Origin: Rotaria socialis | Lineage: Eukaryota > Rotifera > Eurotatoria > Philodinida > Philodinidae | Direction: 5' to 3' | Length of the DNA stretch: 64,000 bases | Assembly: GCA_905331475.1 (NCBI GenBank) | Contig: CAJNYU010000783.1 | Coordinates: forward strand, 1 to 64,000 | Part shown: positions 63,296 to 64,000 of the stretch, in pieces | Numbering within the stretch: position 1 is the first letter of the stretch | Layout of the letters: each line of letters begins with the position of its first letter | The notes under the pieces: model-generated | Database searches by the model: none | Told to the model about the DNA's origin: nothing | Seen by the model: the letters and a program-made list of their open reading frames with translations, nothing else | Made by a program: the position numbers and the translations under genes

Positions 63296-64000
63296 ATGCC
63301 GTTGCATCCCATGTTTCTTGAACCTGAAATTCATTCAACTATTTTTTTATGTATTAATTTGATTGGTTCTATAATTGTTCGTCTTCTTCTTCATGCATGG
63401 CCATTAACAATATTTTGGTCATGTTTTTATATTATACTTGTCGGTCTAATAAATCATAGTTTAGCTGCCGGTCGTTATTACTTGCCAACCAGGAACCTTC
63501 ACAATCAAATTGTTATTGTCACTGGTGCAGCTACAGGTATCGGTCGTGCTTGTGCTCTTCGATTTGCAAAACTCGGTACTTGTGTTATTATTGGCGTTCG
63601 AGGTCAAGAGCGCGCAGAACGAGTAGCTAAAGAATTATCTGATGAGTCATATGGTGGAACTGTAATTGGATATGATCTTGATTTATCAAGTTTAACGAAT
63701 GTGAAAAACTTTGCCGAAAAAATTGAACGTGTTGATATCTTACTGAACAATGCTAGTACTGTACCAGCAACGTACTCGTTAACAGCTGATGGAATCGAAA
63801 AACAGTTCGGTACAAATCATAGTTAGTGAAGCGTTTCTGTTATTTTTTTGCATAGAAATTTATTTTTCTCCTTTTAGTTGGTCATTTTTATTTGACTCAA
63901 CTTTTATTATCACGATTGACTAATGGTCGCATTATAAATGTTAGTAGTTTAGTTCATCATATGGTTCCATCAACAGGAATCGATTATACCTTTTCAAAAT
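63296..64000 (+). CDS. Short-chain dehydrogenase/reductase, retinol-dehydrogenase-like (cut by window end)
   Basis: Exon 1 is 63296-63821; exon 2 starts at 63877 (phase 1) and runs out of the window. The N-terminus carries one or two membrane helices (IFLCINLIGSIIVRLLL and IFWSCFYIILVGLI). The Rossmann fold follows: NQIVIVTGAATGIGRA (TGxxxGIG cofactor motif, residues 76-83), an Arg after the second strand (GVRGQERAERV), which favours NADP(H) as in RDH11-14, a DLDLSSL motif, and the LLNNAS motif. The second exon has GHFYLTQLLLSRL and IINVSSLVHH, containing the catalytic Ser. The YxxxK motif would lie beyond the window. Its product is probably a membrane-bound retinal or steroid reductase; the substrate cannot be told. 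Confidence 0.9.

Overview
The window looks like metazoan nuclear DNA and most resembles a bdelloid rotifer. It is strongly AT-rich. Its genes are compact and cut by many GT-AG introns, mostly about 45-90 nt long. The proteins are animal-type (cholinesterase, DP subunit of E2F, rhodopsin-family GPCR, cathepsin L, NT5C3, ABHD12, RPL35) with many Asn/Ser/Gln runs. The rotifer assignment is inference; animal origin is much safer. I rebuilt the multi-exon genes by hand from splice sites and checked that exon lengths and phases add up to intact frames.

Layout: an unknown coiled-coil-like protein (791-1903, -); an acetylcholinesterase-type enzyme with a hydrophobic tail (5081-7370, +); TFDP (7612-10486, -); a gene-free stretch of about 6.5 kb holding a cluster of short transposon-like elements (11.7-13.5 kb); a 1616-aa low-complexity protein with an N-terminal leucine zipper (16973-24268, -); a J-domain protein with C2HC fingers (27052-29888, +); an unknown single-pass membrane protein of 11 exons (31426-36171, -), whose 2.6-kb intron holds a decayed coding relic with a poly-A tract; a GPCR (38380-40308, -); cathepsin L (41396-42731, -); a 466-aa coiled-coil protein (43138-44764, -); a RING/B-box protein (48151-49173, -); mitochondrial succinyl-CoA ligase alpha (50637-51741, -).

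From 53649 to 60886 four genes follow head-to-tail on + with gaps of about 100-135 nt: RPL35, an unknown disordered protein, NT5C3-like 5'-nucleotidase and ABHD12-like lipase. Each downstream ATG sits 2-13 nt behind a splice-acceptor-like AG. This is what a spliced-leader trans-spliced operon looks like, and SL trans-splicing is known in bdelloid rotifers. For the middle pair, an in-frame cis-spliced fusion is an equally testable reading. The window ends inside a membrane-anchored retinol-dehydrogenase-like SDR (63296-64000, +).

Most notable: the candidate operon; two short hAT-like elements with 8-bp target duplications (one exact), one nested in another element; the J-domain/C2HC protein with alternative 3' ends; and a leucine zipper without a basic region. 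No CRISPR array, rRNA or convincing tRNA was seen.
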